Source of the DNA: Cavia porcellus
Taxonomy: Eukaryota > Chordata > Mammalia > Rodentia > Caviidae
DNA: 64,000 nt
Assembly: GCF_034190915.1 (NCBI RefSeq)
Contig: NW_026947545.1
Location: 3,410,001 to 3,474,000 of the forward strand
Direction: 5' to 3'
In this document: in pieces, positions 1-10,878 of the stretch
How positions within the stretch are numbered: position 1 is the stretch's first letter
Layout: each line of letters begins with the position of its first letter
Program-made: the position numbers and the translations under genes
Notes under the pieces: model-generated
Seen by the model: only the letters and a program-made list of their open reading frames with translations
The model's database searches: none
What the model was told of the DNA's origin: nothing

Positions 1-65
1 GCACCGCGGGGTGGTCAGAATGGGGAGGTCAGGGAACATGCAATGGCAATGTAGGATAGGTTTCT
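1..65 (+). repeat. Partial C monomer at the window edge
   Basis: The first base corresponds to position 6 of the C monomer, and the unit ends at the usual ggtttct boundary. The array therefore continues upstream of the window. It carries tcagaatgg in place of tcagcatgg. Confidence 0.93.
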
Positions 66-132
66 GAAAAACATCGCGGGGTGGTGCGCATTGTATGGGT
101 GTGTGTTACATTACATTCACTAGTAGGAGTGA

Positions 133-152
133 GAAAAACATCACGGGGTGGT
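133..152 (+). other. Shared 20-bp box (candidate protein-binding element)
   Basis: The first 20 bases of A, B and C follow gaaaaRcaYcRcggggtggt, although the rest of A is unrelated to B and C. With monomers of 67, 73 and 70 bp the box recurs every 67-73 bp across the whole array. Selective sharing of one short box between diverged satellite monomers is the pattern known for the CENP-B box in primate alpha satellite, but the sequence is different. A binding role is inference; common descent of all three monomers from one ancestor is the alternative. Confidence 0.6.
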
Positions 153-183
153 GCGCATTGTATGGGTGTGTGTTACATTACAT

Positions 184-199
184 TCACTAGTAGGAGTGA
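184..199 (+). repeat. Terminal inverted repeat of the A monomer (example)
   Basis: TCACT, spacer agtagg, AGTGA gives a 5-bp stem and 6-base loop at the end of nearly every A unit. Common variants (gcagtga, gcggtga, caggtgtga) still keep the inner TCAC/GTGA pairing. Only the rare cagttat units break it. Any role is inference. Confidence 0.7.
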
Positions 200-2119
200 G
201 AAAAACATCACGTGGTGGTGTGAATCGGAAGGTCTGAATTAGGATAGGCAGTGAGTGGCAATGTAGGATGGAGAAAAGCACCGCGGGGTGGTCAGCATGG
301 GGAGGTCAGGGAACATGCAGTGGCAATGTAGGATAGGTTTCTGAAAAACATCGCGGGGTTGTGCGCATTGTATGGGTGTGTGTTATATTACATTCACTAG
401 TAGGAGTGAGAAAAACATCACGGGGTGGTGCGCATTGCATCGGTGTGTTTACATTACATTCACTAGTAGGAGTGAGAAAAACATCATGTGGTGGTGCGCA
501 TTGTATGGGTGTGTGTTACATTACATTCACTAGTAGGAGTGAGAAAAACATCACGGGGTGGTGCGCATTTTATGGGTGTGTGTTACATTACATTCACTAG
601 TAGGAGTGAGAAAAACATCACGGGGAGGTGTGCATTGTATGGGTGTGTGTTACATTACATTCACTAGTAGGAGTGAGAAAAACATCACGGGGTGGTGCAC
701 ATTGTATGGGTGTGTGTTACATTACATTCACTAGTAAGAGTGAGAAAAACATCACGGGGTGGTGTAAATCGGAGTGTTTGAATTAGGATAGGCAGTGAGT
801 GGCAATGTAGGATGGAGAAAAGCACCGCGGGGTGGTCAGCATCGGGAGGTCAGGGAACATGCAGTGGCAATGTAGGATAGGTTTCTGAAAAACATCGCGG
901 GGTGGTGCGCATTGTATGGTTGTGTTTTACATTACATTCACTAGTAGGAGTGAGAAAAACATCACGGGGTGGTGCGCATTGTATGGGTGTGTGTTACATT
1001 ACATTCACTCTCAGGTGTGAGAAAAACATCACGGGGTGGTGTGAATCGGAGGGTCTGAATTAGGATAGGCAGTGAGTGGCAAGGTAGGATGGAGAAAAGC
1101 ACCGCGGGGTGGTCAGCATGGGGAGGTCAGGGAACATGCAGTGGCAATGTAGGATAGGTTTCTGAAAAACATCGCGAGGTGGTGCACATTGTATAGGTGT
1201 GTTTTACATTACATTCACTAGTAGGAGTGAGAAAAACATCACGGGGTGGTGTGCATTGTATGTGTGTGTGTTACATTACATTCACTAGTAGGAGTGAGAA
1301 AAACATCACGGGGTGGTGCCCATTGTATGGGTGTGTGTTACATTACATTCACTAGTAGGGGTGAGAAAAACATAACGGGGAGGTGCGCATTGTATGGGTG
1401 TGTGTTACATTACATTCACTAGTAGGAGTGAGAAAAACATCACGGGGCGGTGTGAATCGGAGGGTCTGAATTAGGATAGGCAGTGAGTGGCAATGTAGGA
1501 TAGAGAAAAGCACCGCGGGGTGGTCAGCATGGGGAGGTCAGGGAACATGCAATGGCAATGTAGGATAGGTTTCTGAAAAACATCGCGCGGTGGTGCGCAT
1601 TGTATGGGTGTGTGTTACATTACATTCACTAGTAGGAGTGAGAAAAAACATCACGGGGTGGTGCGCATTGTATGGGTGTGTGTTACATTACATTCATTAG
1701 TAGGAGTGAGAAAAACATCACGTGGTGGTGTGAATCGGAGGGTCTGAATTAGGATAGGCAGTGAGTGGCAATGTAGGATGGAGAAAAGCACCGCGGGGTG
1801 GTCAGCATGGGGAGGTCAGGGAACATGCAGTAGCAATGTAGGATAGGTTTCTGAAAAACATCGCGGGGTGGTGCGCATTGTATGGGTGTGTGTTACATTA
1901 CATTCACTAGTAGGAGTGAGAAAAACATCACGGGGTGGTGCGCATTGCATGGGTGTGTTTACATTACATTCACTAGTAGGAGTGAGAAAAACATCATGTG
2001 GTGGTGCGCATTGTATGGGTGTGTGTTACATTACATTCACTAGTAGGAGTGAGAAAAACATCACGGGGTGGTGCGCATTGTATGGGTGTGTGTTACATTA
2101 CATTCACTAGTAAGAGTGA

Positions 2120-4783
2120 GAAAAACATCACGGGGTGGTGTAAATCGGAGTGTTTGAATTAGGATAGGCAGTGAGTGGCAATGTAGGATGGAGAAAAGCA
2201 CCGCGGGGTGGTCAGCGTGGGGAGGTCAGGGAACATGCAGTGGCAATGTAGGATAGGTTTCTGAAAAACATCGCGGGGTGGTGCGCATTGTATGGGTGTG
2301 TTTTACATTACATTCACTAGTAGGAGTGAGAAAAACATCACGGGGTGGTGCGCATTGTATGGGTGTGTGTTACATTACATTCACTCTCAGGTGTGAGAAA
2401 AACATCACGGGGTGGTGTGAATCGGAGGGTCTGAATTAGGATAGGCAGTGAGTGGCAAGTTAGGATGGAGAAAAGCACCGCGGGGTGGTCAGCATGGGGA
2501 GGTCAGGGAACATGCAGTGGCAATGTAGGATAGGTTTCTGAAAAACATCGCGAGGTGGTGCACATTGTATAGGTGTGTTTTACATTACATTCACTAGTAG
2601 GAGTGAGAAAAACATCACGGGGTGGTGTGCATTGTATGTGTGTGTGTTACATTACATTCACTAGTAGGAGTGAGAAAAACATCACGGGGTGGTGCCCATT
2701 GTATGGGTGTGTGTTACATTACATTCACTAGTAGGAGTGAGAAAAACATCACGGGGTGGTGCGCATTGTATGGGTGTGTGTTACATTACATTCACTAGTA
2801 GGAGTGAGAAAAACATCACGGGGTGGTGCGCATTGTATGGGTGTGTGTTACATTACATTCACTAGTAGGAGTGAGAAAAACATCTCGGGGTGGTGCGCAT
2901 TGTATGGGTGTGTGTTACATTACATTCACTAGGAGGAGTGAGAAAAACATCACGGGGTGGTGTGAATCGGAGGGTTTGAATTAGGATAGGCAGTGAGTGG
3001 CAATGTAGGATAGAGAAAAGCACCGTGGAGTGGTCAGCATGGGGAGGTCAGGGAACATGCAGTGGCAATGTAGGATAGGTTTCTGAAAAACATCGCGAGG
3101 TGTTGCACATTGTATAGGTGTGTTTTACATTACATTCACTAGTAGGAGTGAGAAAAACATCACGGGGTGGTGCGCATTGTATGGGTGTGTGTTACATTAG
3201 AATCACTAGTAGGAGTGAGAAAAACATCACGGGGTGGTGCGCATTGTATGGGTGTGTGTTACATTACATTCACTAGTAGGAGTGAGAAAAACATCACGGG
3301 GTGGTGCGCATTGTATGGGTGTGTGTTACATTACATTCACTAGTAGGAGTGAGAAAAACATCACGGGGTGGTGCGCATTGTATGGGTGTGTGTTACATTA
3401 CATTCACTAGTAAGAGTGAGAAAAATATCACGGGGTCGTGTGCATTGTATGGGTGTGTGTTACATTACATTCACTAGGAGGAGTGAGAAAAACATCACGG
3501 GGTGGTGTGAATCGGAAGGTCTGAATTAGGATAGGCAGTGAGTGGCAATGTAAGATGGAGAAAAGCACCGCGAAGTGATCAGCATGGGGAGGTCAGGGAA
3601 CATGCAGTGGCAATGTAGGATAGGATTCTTAAAAACATCGCGGGGTGGTGCGCATTGTATGGGTGTGTGTTACATTACATTCACTAGTAGGAGTGAGAAA
3701 AAAATCACGGGGTGGTGCGCATTGTATGGGTGTGTGTTACATTACATTCACTAGTAGGAGTGAGAAAAACATCACGTGGTGGTGTGAATCGGAGGTTCTG
3801 AATTAGGATAGGCAGTGAGTGGCAATGTAGGATGGAGAAAAGCACCGCGGGGTGGTCAGCATGGGGAGGTCAGGGAACATGCAGTGGCAAAGTTGGATAG
3901 GTTTCTGAAAAACATCGCGGTGTGGTGCGCATTGTATGGGTGTGTGTTACATTACATTCACTAGTAGGAGTGAGAAAAACATCACGGCGTGGTGCCCATT
4001 GCATGGGTGTGTTTACATTACATTCACTAGTAGGAGTGAGAAAAACATCATGGGGTGGTGCGCATTGTATGGGTGTGTGTTACATTACATTCACTAGTTG
4101 GAGTGAGAAAAACATCACGGGGTGGTGCGCATTGTATGGGTGTGTGTTACATTACATTCATTAGTAGGAGTGAGAAAAACATCACGTGGTGGTGTGAATC
4201 GGAGGGTCTGAATTAGGATAGGCAGTGAGTGGCAATGTAGGATGGAGAAAAGCACCGCGGGGTGGTCAGCATGGGGAGGTCAGGGAACATGCAGTAGCAA
4301 TGTAGGATAGGTTTCTGAAAAACATCGCGGGGTGGTGCGCATTGTATGGGTGTGTGTTACATTACATTCACTAGTAGGAGTGAGAAAAACATCACGGGGT
4401 GGTGCGCATTGCATGGGTGTGTTTACATTACATTCACTAGTAGGAGTGAGAAAAACATCATGTGGTGGTGCGCATTGTATGGGTGTGTGTTACATTACAT
4501 TCACTAGTAGGAGTGAGAAAAACATCACGGGGTGGTGCGCATTGCATGGGTGTGTTTACATTACATTCACTAGTAGGAGTGAGAAAAACATCATGTGGTG
4601 GTGCGCATTGTATGGGTGTGTGTTACATTACATTCACTAGTAGGAGTGAGAAAAACATCACGGGGAGGTGTGCATTGTATGGGTGTGTGTTACATTACAT
4701 TCACTAGTAGGAGTGAGAAAAACATCACGGGGTGGTGCGCATTGTATGGGTGTGTGTTACATTACATTCACTAGTAAGAGTGA
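2120..4783 (+). repeat. 2.66-kb higher-order block, copy 1
   Basis: B-C modules start at 2120, 2397, 2942, 3487, 3764 and 4174, with following A runs of 2, 6, 6, 2, 4 and 7. Diagnostic variants shared with copy 2 are cgaggtgttgcac near 3096, ttagaatcac near 3196, and a C unit with cgaagtgatcagc and a taggattctt end near 3570-3629. The seventh A unit in the last run (one more than copy 2) explains the ~66-bp longer period. No gene is visible. Confidence 0.88.
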
Positions 4784-7381
4784 GAAAAACATCACGGGGT
4801 GGTGTAAATCGGAGTGTTTGAATTAGGATAGGCAGTGAGTGGCAATGTAGGATGGAGAAAAGCACCGCGGGGTGGTCAGCGTGGGGAGGTCAGGGAACAT
4901 GCAGTGGCAATGTAGGATAGGTTTCTGAAAAACATCGCGGGGTGGTGCGCATTGTATGGGTGTGTTTTACATTACATTCACTAGTAGGAGTGAGAAAAAC
5001 ATCACGGGGTGGTGCGCATTGTATGGGTGTGTGTTACATTACATTCACTCTCAGGTGTGAGAAAAACATCACGGGGTGGTGTGAATCGGAGGGTCTGAAT
5101 TAGGATAGGCAGTGAGTGGCAAGTTAGGATGGAGAAAAGCACCGCGGGGTGGTCAGCATGGGGAGGTCAGGGAACATGCAGTGGCAATGTAGGATAGGTT
5201 TCTGAAAAACATCGCGAGGTGGTGCACATTGTATAGGTGTGTTTTACATTACATTCACTAGTAGGAGTGAGAAAAACATCACGGGGTGGTGTGCATTGTA
5301 TGTGTGTGTGTTACATTACATTCACTAGTAGGAGTGAGAAAAACATCACGGGGTGGTGCCCATTGTATGGGTGTGTGTTACATTACATTCACTAGTAGGA
5401 GTGAGAAAAACATCACGGGGTGGTGCGCATTGTATGGGTGTGTGTTACATTACATTCACTAGTAGGAGTGAGAAAAACATCACGGGGTGGTGCGCATTGT
5501 ATGGGTGTGTGTTACATTACATTCACTAGTAGGAGTGAGAAAAACATCTCGGGGTGGTGCGCATTGTATGGGTGTGTGTTACATTACATTCACTAGGAGG
5601 AGTGAGAAAAACATCACGGGGTGGTGTGAATCGGAGGGTTTGAATTAGGATAGGCAGTGAGTGGCAATGTAGGATAGAGAAAAGCACCGTGGAGTGGTCA
5701 GCATGGGGAGGTCAGGGAACATGCAGTGGCAATGTAGGATAGGTTTCTGAAAAACATCGCGAGGTGTTGCACATTGTATAGGTGTGTTTTACATTACATT
5801 CACTAGTAGGAGTGAGAAAAACATCACGGGGTGGTGCGCATTGTATGGGTGTGTGTTACATTAGAATCACTAGTAGGAGTGAGAAAAACATCACGGGGTG
5901 GTGCGCATTGTATGGGTGTGTGTTACATTACATTCACTAGTAGGAGTGAGAAAAACATCACGGGGTGGTGCGCATTGTATGGGTGTGTGTTACATTACAT
6001 TCACTAGTAGGAGTGAGAAAAACATCACGGGGTGGTGCGCATTGTATGGGTGTGTGTTACATTACATTCACTAGTAAGAGTGAGAAAAATATCACGGGGT
6101 CGTGTGCATTGTATGGGTGTGTGTTACATTACATTCACTAGGAGGAGTGAGAAAAACATCACGGGGTGGTGTGAATCGGAAGGTCTGAATTAGGATAGGC
6201 AGTGAGTGGCAATGTAAGATGGAGAAAAGCACCGCGAAGTGATCAGCATGGGGAGGTCAGGGAACATGCAGTGGCAATGTAGGATAGGATTCTTAAAAAC
6301 ATCGCGGGGTGGTGCGCATTGTATGGGTGTGTGTTACATTACATTCACTAGTAGGAGTGAGAAAAAAATCACGGGGTGGTGCGCATTGTATGGGTGTGTG
6401 TTACATTACATTCACTAGTAGGAGTGAGAAAAACATCACGTGGTGGTGTGAATCGGAGGTTCTGAATTAGGATAGGCAGTGAGTGGCAATGTAGGATGGA
6501 GAAAAGCACCGCGGGGTGGTCAGCATGGGGAGGTCAGGGAACATGCAGTGGCAAAGTAGGATAGGTTTCTGAAAAACATCGCGGTGTGGTGCGCATTGTA
6601 TGGGTGTGTGTTACATTACATTCACTAGTAGGAGTGAGAAAAACATCACGGCGTGGTGCCCATTGCATGGGTGTGTTTACATTACATTCACTAGTAGGAG
6701 TGAGAAAAACATCATGGGGTGGTGCGCATTGTATGGGTGTGTGTTACATTACATTCACTAGTAGGAGTGAGAAAAACATCACGGGGTGGTGCGCATTGTA
6801 TGGGTGTGTGTTACATTACATTCATTAGTAGGAGTGAGAAAAACATCACGTGGTGGTGTGAATCGGAGGGTCTGAATTAGGATAGGCAGTGAGTGGCAAT
6901 GTAGGATGGAGAAAAGCACCGCGGGGTGGTCAGCATGGGGAGGTCAGGGAACATGCAGTAGCAATGTAGGATAGGTTTCTGAAAAACATCGCGGGGTGGT
7001 GCGCATTGTATGGGTGTGTGTTACATTACATTCACTAGTAGGAGTGAGAAAAACATCACGGGGTGGTGCGCATTGCATGGGTGTGTTTACATTACATTCA
7101 CTAGTAGGAGTGAGAAAAACATCATGTGGTGGTGCGCATTGTATGGGTGTGTGTTACATTACATTCACTAGTAGGAGTGAGAAAAACATCACGGGGTGGT
7201 GCGCATTGTATGGGTGTGTGTTACATTACATTCACTAGTAGGAGTGAGAAAAACATCACGGGGAGGTGTGCATTGTATGGGTGTGTGTTACATTACATTC
7301 ACTAGTAGGAGTGAGAAAAACATCACGGGGTGGTGCGCATTGTATGGGTGTGTGTTACATTACATTCACTAGTAAGAGTGA
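4784..7381 (+). repeat. 2.60-kb higher-order block, copy 2
   Basis: B-C modules start at 4784, 5061, 5606, 6151, 6428 and 6838, with following A runs of 2, 6, 6, 2, 4 and 6. It matches copy 1 module for module and keeps the private variants of copy 1 (gaggtgttgcac near 5761, ttagaatcac near 5862). Copies 1 and 2 are therefore more recently related to each other than to copy 3. No gene is visible. Confidence 0.88.
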
Positions 7382-9569
7382 GAAAAACATCACGGGGTGG
7401 TGTAAATCGGAGTGTTTGAATTAGGATAGGCAGTGAGTGGCAATGTAGGATGGAGAAAAGCACCGCGGGGTGGTCAGCGTGGGGAGGTCAGGGAACATGC
7501 AGTGGCAATGTAGGATAGGTTTCTGAAAAACATCGCGGGGTGGTGCGCATTGTATGGGTGTGTTTTACATTACATTCACTAGTAGGAGTGAGAAAAACAT
7601 CACGGGGTGGTGCGCATTGTATGGGTGTGTGTTACATTACATTCACTCTCAGGTGTGAGAAAAACATCACGGGGTGGTGTGAATCGGAGGGTCTGAATTA
7701 GGATAGGCAGTGAGTGGCAAGTTAGGATGGAGAAAAGCACCGCGGGGTGGTCAGCATGGGGAGGTCAGGGAACATGCAGTGGCAATGTAGGATAGGTTTC
7801 TGAAAAACATCGCGAGGTGGTGCACATTGTATAGGTGTGTTTTACATTACATTCACTAGTAGGAGTGAGAAAAACATCACGGGGTGGTGTGCATTGTATG
7901 TGTGTGTGTTACATTACATTCACTAGTAGGAGTGAGAAAAACATCACGGGGTGGTGCCCATTGTATGGGTGTGTGTTACATTACATTCACTAGTAGGAGT
8001 GAGAAAAACATCACGGGGTGGTGCGCATTGTATGGGTGTGTGTTACATTACATTCACTAGTAGGAGTGAGAAAAACATCACGGGGTGGTGCGCATTGTAT
8101 GGGTGTGTGTTACATTACATTCACTAGTAGGAGTGAGAAAAACATCTCGGGGTGGTGCGCATTGTATGGGTGTGTGTTACATTACATTCACTAGGAGGAG
8201 TGAGAAAAACATCACGGGGTGGTGTGAATCGGAGGGTTTGAATTAGGATAGGCAGTGAGTGGCAATGTAGGATAGAGAAAAGCACCGTGGAGTGGTCAGC
8301 ATGGGGAGGTCAGGGAACATGCAGTGGCAATGTAGGATAGGTTTCTGAAAAACATCGCGAGGTGGTGCACATTGTATAGGTGTGTTTTACATTACATTCA
8401 CTAGTAGGAGTGAGAAAAACATCACGGGGTGGTGCGCATTGTATGGGTGTGTGTTACATTACATTCACTAGTAGGAGTGAGAAAAACATCACGGGGTGGT
8501 GCGCATTGTATGGGTGTGTGTTACATTACATTCACTAGTAGGAGTGAGAAAAACATCACGGGGTGGTGCGCATTGTATGGGTGTGTCTTACATTATATTC
8601 ACTAGTCGGAGTGAGAAAAACATCACGGGGTGGTGCGCATTGTATGGGTGTGTGTTACATTACATTCACTAGTAAGAGTGAGAAAAATATCACGGGGTCG
8701 TGTGCATTGTATGGGTGTGTGTTACATTACATTCACTAGGAGGAGTGAGAAAAACATCACGGGGTGGTGTGAATCGGAAGGTCTGAATTAGGATAGGCAG
8801 TGAGTGGCAATGTAAGATGGAGAAAAGCACCGCGAAGTGATCAGCATGGGGAGGTCAGGGAACATGCAGTGGCAATGTAGGATAGGATTCTTAAAAACAT
8901 CGCGGGGTGGTGCGCATTGTATGGGTGTGTGTTACATTACATTCACTAGTAGGAGTGAGAAAAAAATCACGGGGTGGTGCGCATTGTATGGGTGTGTGTT
9001 ACATTACATTCACTAGTAGGAGTGAGAAAAACATCACGTGGTGGTGTGAATCGGAGGTTCTGAATTAGGATAGGCAGTGAGTGGCAATGTAGGATGGAGA
9101 AAAGCACCGCGGGGTGGTCAGCATGGGGAGGTCAGGGAACATGCAGTGGCAAAGTAGGATAGGTTTCTGAAAAACATCGCGGTGTGGTGCGCATTGTATG
9201 GGTGTGTGTTACATTACATTCACTAGTAGGAGTGAGAAAAACATCACGGCGTGGTGCCCATTGCATGGGTGTGTTTACATTACATTCACTAGTAGGAGTG
9301 AGAAAAACATCATGGGGTGGTGCGCATTGTATGGGTGTGTGTTACATTACATTCACTAGTAGGAGTGAGAAAAACATCACGGGGTGGTGCGCATTGTATG
9401 GGTGTGTGTTACATTACATTCACTAGTAGGAGTGAGAAAAACATCACGGGGAGGTGTGCATTGTATAGGTGTGTGTTACATTACATTCACTAGTAGGAGT
9501 GAGAAAAACATCACGGGGTGGTGCGCATTGTATGGGTGTGTGTTACATTACATTCACTAGTAAGAGTGA
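7382..9569 (+). repeat. 2.19-kb higher-order block, copy 3 with internal loss
   Basis: B-C modules start at 7382, 7659, 8204, 8749 and 9026, with following A runs of 2, 6, 6, 2 and 6. Compared with copy 2, one B-C module and four A units (410 bp) are missing near 9169-9430, joined exactly in register. That is what unequal crossover between A units would leave. Private variants include tgtgtcttacattatattc near 8583 and the ggggaggtgtgc plus gtataggtg unit near 9450. No gene is visible. Confidence 0.85.
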
Positions 9570-9846
9570 GAAAAACATCACGGGGTGGTGTAAATCGGAG
9601 TGTCTTAATTAGCATAGGCAGTGAGTGTCAATGTAGGATGGAGAAAAGCACCGCACGGTGGTCAGCACGGGGAGGTCAGGAAACATGCAGTGGCAATGTA
9701 GGATAGGTTTCTGAAAAACATCGCGGGGTGGTGCGCATTGTATGGGTGTGTTTTACATTACATTCACTAGTAGGAGTGAGAAAAACATCACGGGTTGGTG
9801 CGCATTGTATGGGTGTGTGTTACATTACATTCACTAGCAGGTGTGA

Positions 9847-9919
9847 GAAAAACATCACGGGGTGGTGTGAATCGGAGGGTCTGAATTAGGATAGGCAGTG
9901 AGTGGCAATGTAGGATGGA
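9847..9919 (+). repeat. B monomer, canonical 73-bp example
   Basis: B opens with the 20-bp shared box and then departs from A with gtgaatcggagggtctgaat. Its second half contains taggataggcagtgagtggc followed by aatgtaggatgga, partly matching the second half of C. B always follows an A unit and is always followed directly by C. B units carry most of the family-specific substitutions, for example gtaaatcgg, gaatcgggggg, gaatcagag and gaatcgaag, so they are the best markers for tracing higher-order copies. A few copies are 72 or 74 bp because of one-base changes in the a-run or g-run of the box. Confidence 0.96.
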
Positions 9920-9989
9920 GAAAAGCACCGCGGGGTGGTCAGCATGGGGAGGTCAGGGAACATGCAGTGGCAATGTAGGATAGGTTTCT
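9920..9989 (+). repeat. C monomer, canonical 70-bp example
   Basis: C opens with a diverged form of the shared box (gaaaagcaccgcggggtggt, containing CCGCGG), followed by cagcatggggaggtcaggga. It ends with a tail shared in part with B (gcagtggcaatgtaggat) plus ggtttct. It is the most G-rich monomer: 28 G and 11 C in 70 bases. Several G runs lie within positions 12-39. Every C is preceded by B, and the A unit after it almost always carries catcgcgg rather than the catcacgg of other A units. Family variants include accacgggg, catcgcgggg with tcaggatgg, and cgtggagtgg. Confidence 0.96.
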
Positions 9990-10878
9990 GAAAAACATCA
10001 CGAGGTGGTGCACATTGTATAGGTGTGTGTTACATTACATTCACTAGTAGGAGTGAGAAAAACATCACGGGGTGGTGTGCATTGTATGGGTGTGTGTTAC
10101 ATTACATTCACTAGTAGGAGTGAGAAAAACATCACGGGATGGTGCCCATTGTATGGGTGTGTGTTACATTACATTCACTAGTAGGAGTGAGAAAAACATC
10201 ACGGGTTGGTGCGCATTTTATGGGTGTGTTTTACATTACATTCACTAGTAGGAGTGAGAAAAACATCACGGGGTGGTGCACATTGTATGGGTGTGTGTTA
10301 CATTACATTCACTAGTAGGAGTGAGAAAAACATCACGGGGTGGTGCGCATTGTATGGGTGTGTGTTACAATACATTCACTAGGAGGAGTGACAAAAACAT
10401 CACGGGGTGGTGTGAATCGGAGGGTTTGAATTAGGATAGGCAGTGAGTGGCAATGTAGGATGGAGAAAAGCACCGTGGAGTGGGCAGCATGGGGAGGTCA
10501 GGGAACATGCAGTGGCAATGTAGGATAGGTTTCTGAAAAACATCGCGGGGTGGTGCGCATTGTATGGGTGTGTGTTACATTACATTCACTAGTAGGAGTG
10601 AGAAAAACATCACGGGGTGGTGCGCATTGTATGGGTGTGTGTTATATTACATTCACTAGTAGCAGTGAGAAAAACATCACGGGGTGGTGCGCATTGTATG
10701 GGTGTGTGTTACATTACATTCAGTAGTAGGAGTGAGAAAAACATCACGGGGTGGTGTGAATCGGAGTGTTTGAATTAGGATAGGCAGTGAGTGGCAATGT
10801 AGGATGGAGAAAAGCACCGCGGGGTGGTCAGCTTTGGGAGGTCAGGGAACATGCAGTGGCAATGTAGGATAGGTTTCT

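Larger units (their letters stand above)
133..199 (+). repeat. A monomer, canonical 67-bp example
   Basis: This is the commonest form of the A unit. Positions 1-20 are the box shared with B and C. Positions 21-40 are a GT-rich part (gcgcattgtatgggtgtgtg). Positions 41-52 contain a short direct repeat of acatt. The last 16 bases form a small inverted repeat (TCACT, 6-base spacer, AGTGA) with a central ACTAGT. Composition is 21 G, 9 C, 18 A and 19 T, a strong excess of G over C on this strand. Common length variants are 66 bp (one base lost in the GT tract), 65 bp (one gt lost) and 62 bp (loss of 5 bp from the acatt repeat). Confidence 0.97.
66..2119 (+). repeat. Mixed A-run and B-C modules, leading region
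   Basis: B-C modules begin at 200, 744, 1021, 1432 and 1710, separated by A runs of 2, 6, 2, 4, 2 and 4 units. The module at 744 belongs to the gtaaatcggagtgttt family (a) that recurs at 2120, 4784, 7382, 21741 and 41664. The A unit just before the module at 1021 ends in actctcaggtgtga, a variant that recurs before the modules at 2397, 5061 and 7659. This stretch looks like a shortened relative of the 2.6-kb block that follows it. No gene is visible. Confidence 0.85.
9570..10878 (+). repeat. Four-module block, duplicated 4,336 bp downstream
   Basis: B-C modules begin at 9570, 9847, 10392 and 10736, with A runs of 2, 6 and 3 between them. The module at 9570 has the a-family features gtaaatcggagtgtctt, agcataggcag, gagtgtcaatg and agcacgggg. 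These reappear at 13906, 23038, 51394 and 53181. From about 9,430 to 10,595 the sequence is nearly identical to about 13,770-14,930. B at 10392 begins with a caaaaac start. No gene is visible. Confidence 0.83.

Noticed and set aside
133..152. CENP-B box
   Set aside because: The shared box lacks the TTCG core and the spacing of the primate CENP-B box. Only the general idea of a conserved short box is similar.
157..180. Simple GT microsatellite as the basis of the array
   Set aside because: The gtgtgtg tract is only about 7 bases and sits within a complex 67-bp monomer. It explains some one- or two-base length variants but not the array.
200..342. B-C as a transposon or solo terminal repeat inserted into an A array
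   Set aside because: B and C each start with the same box as A, always in the same register and orientation, with no target-site duplication or terminal inverted repeats. They are monomers of the same array.
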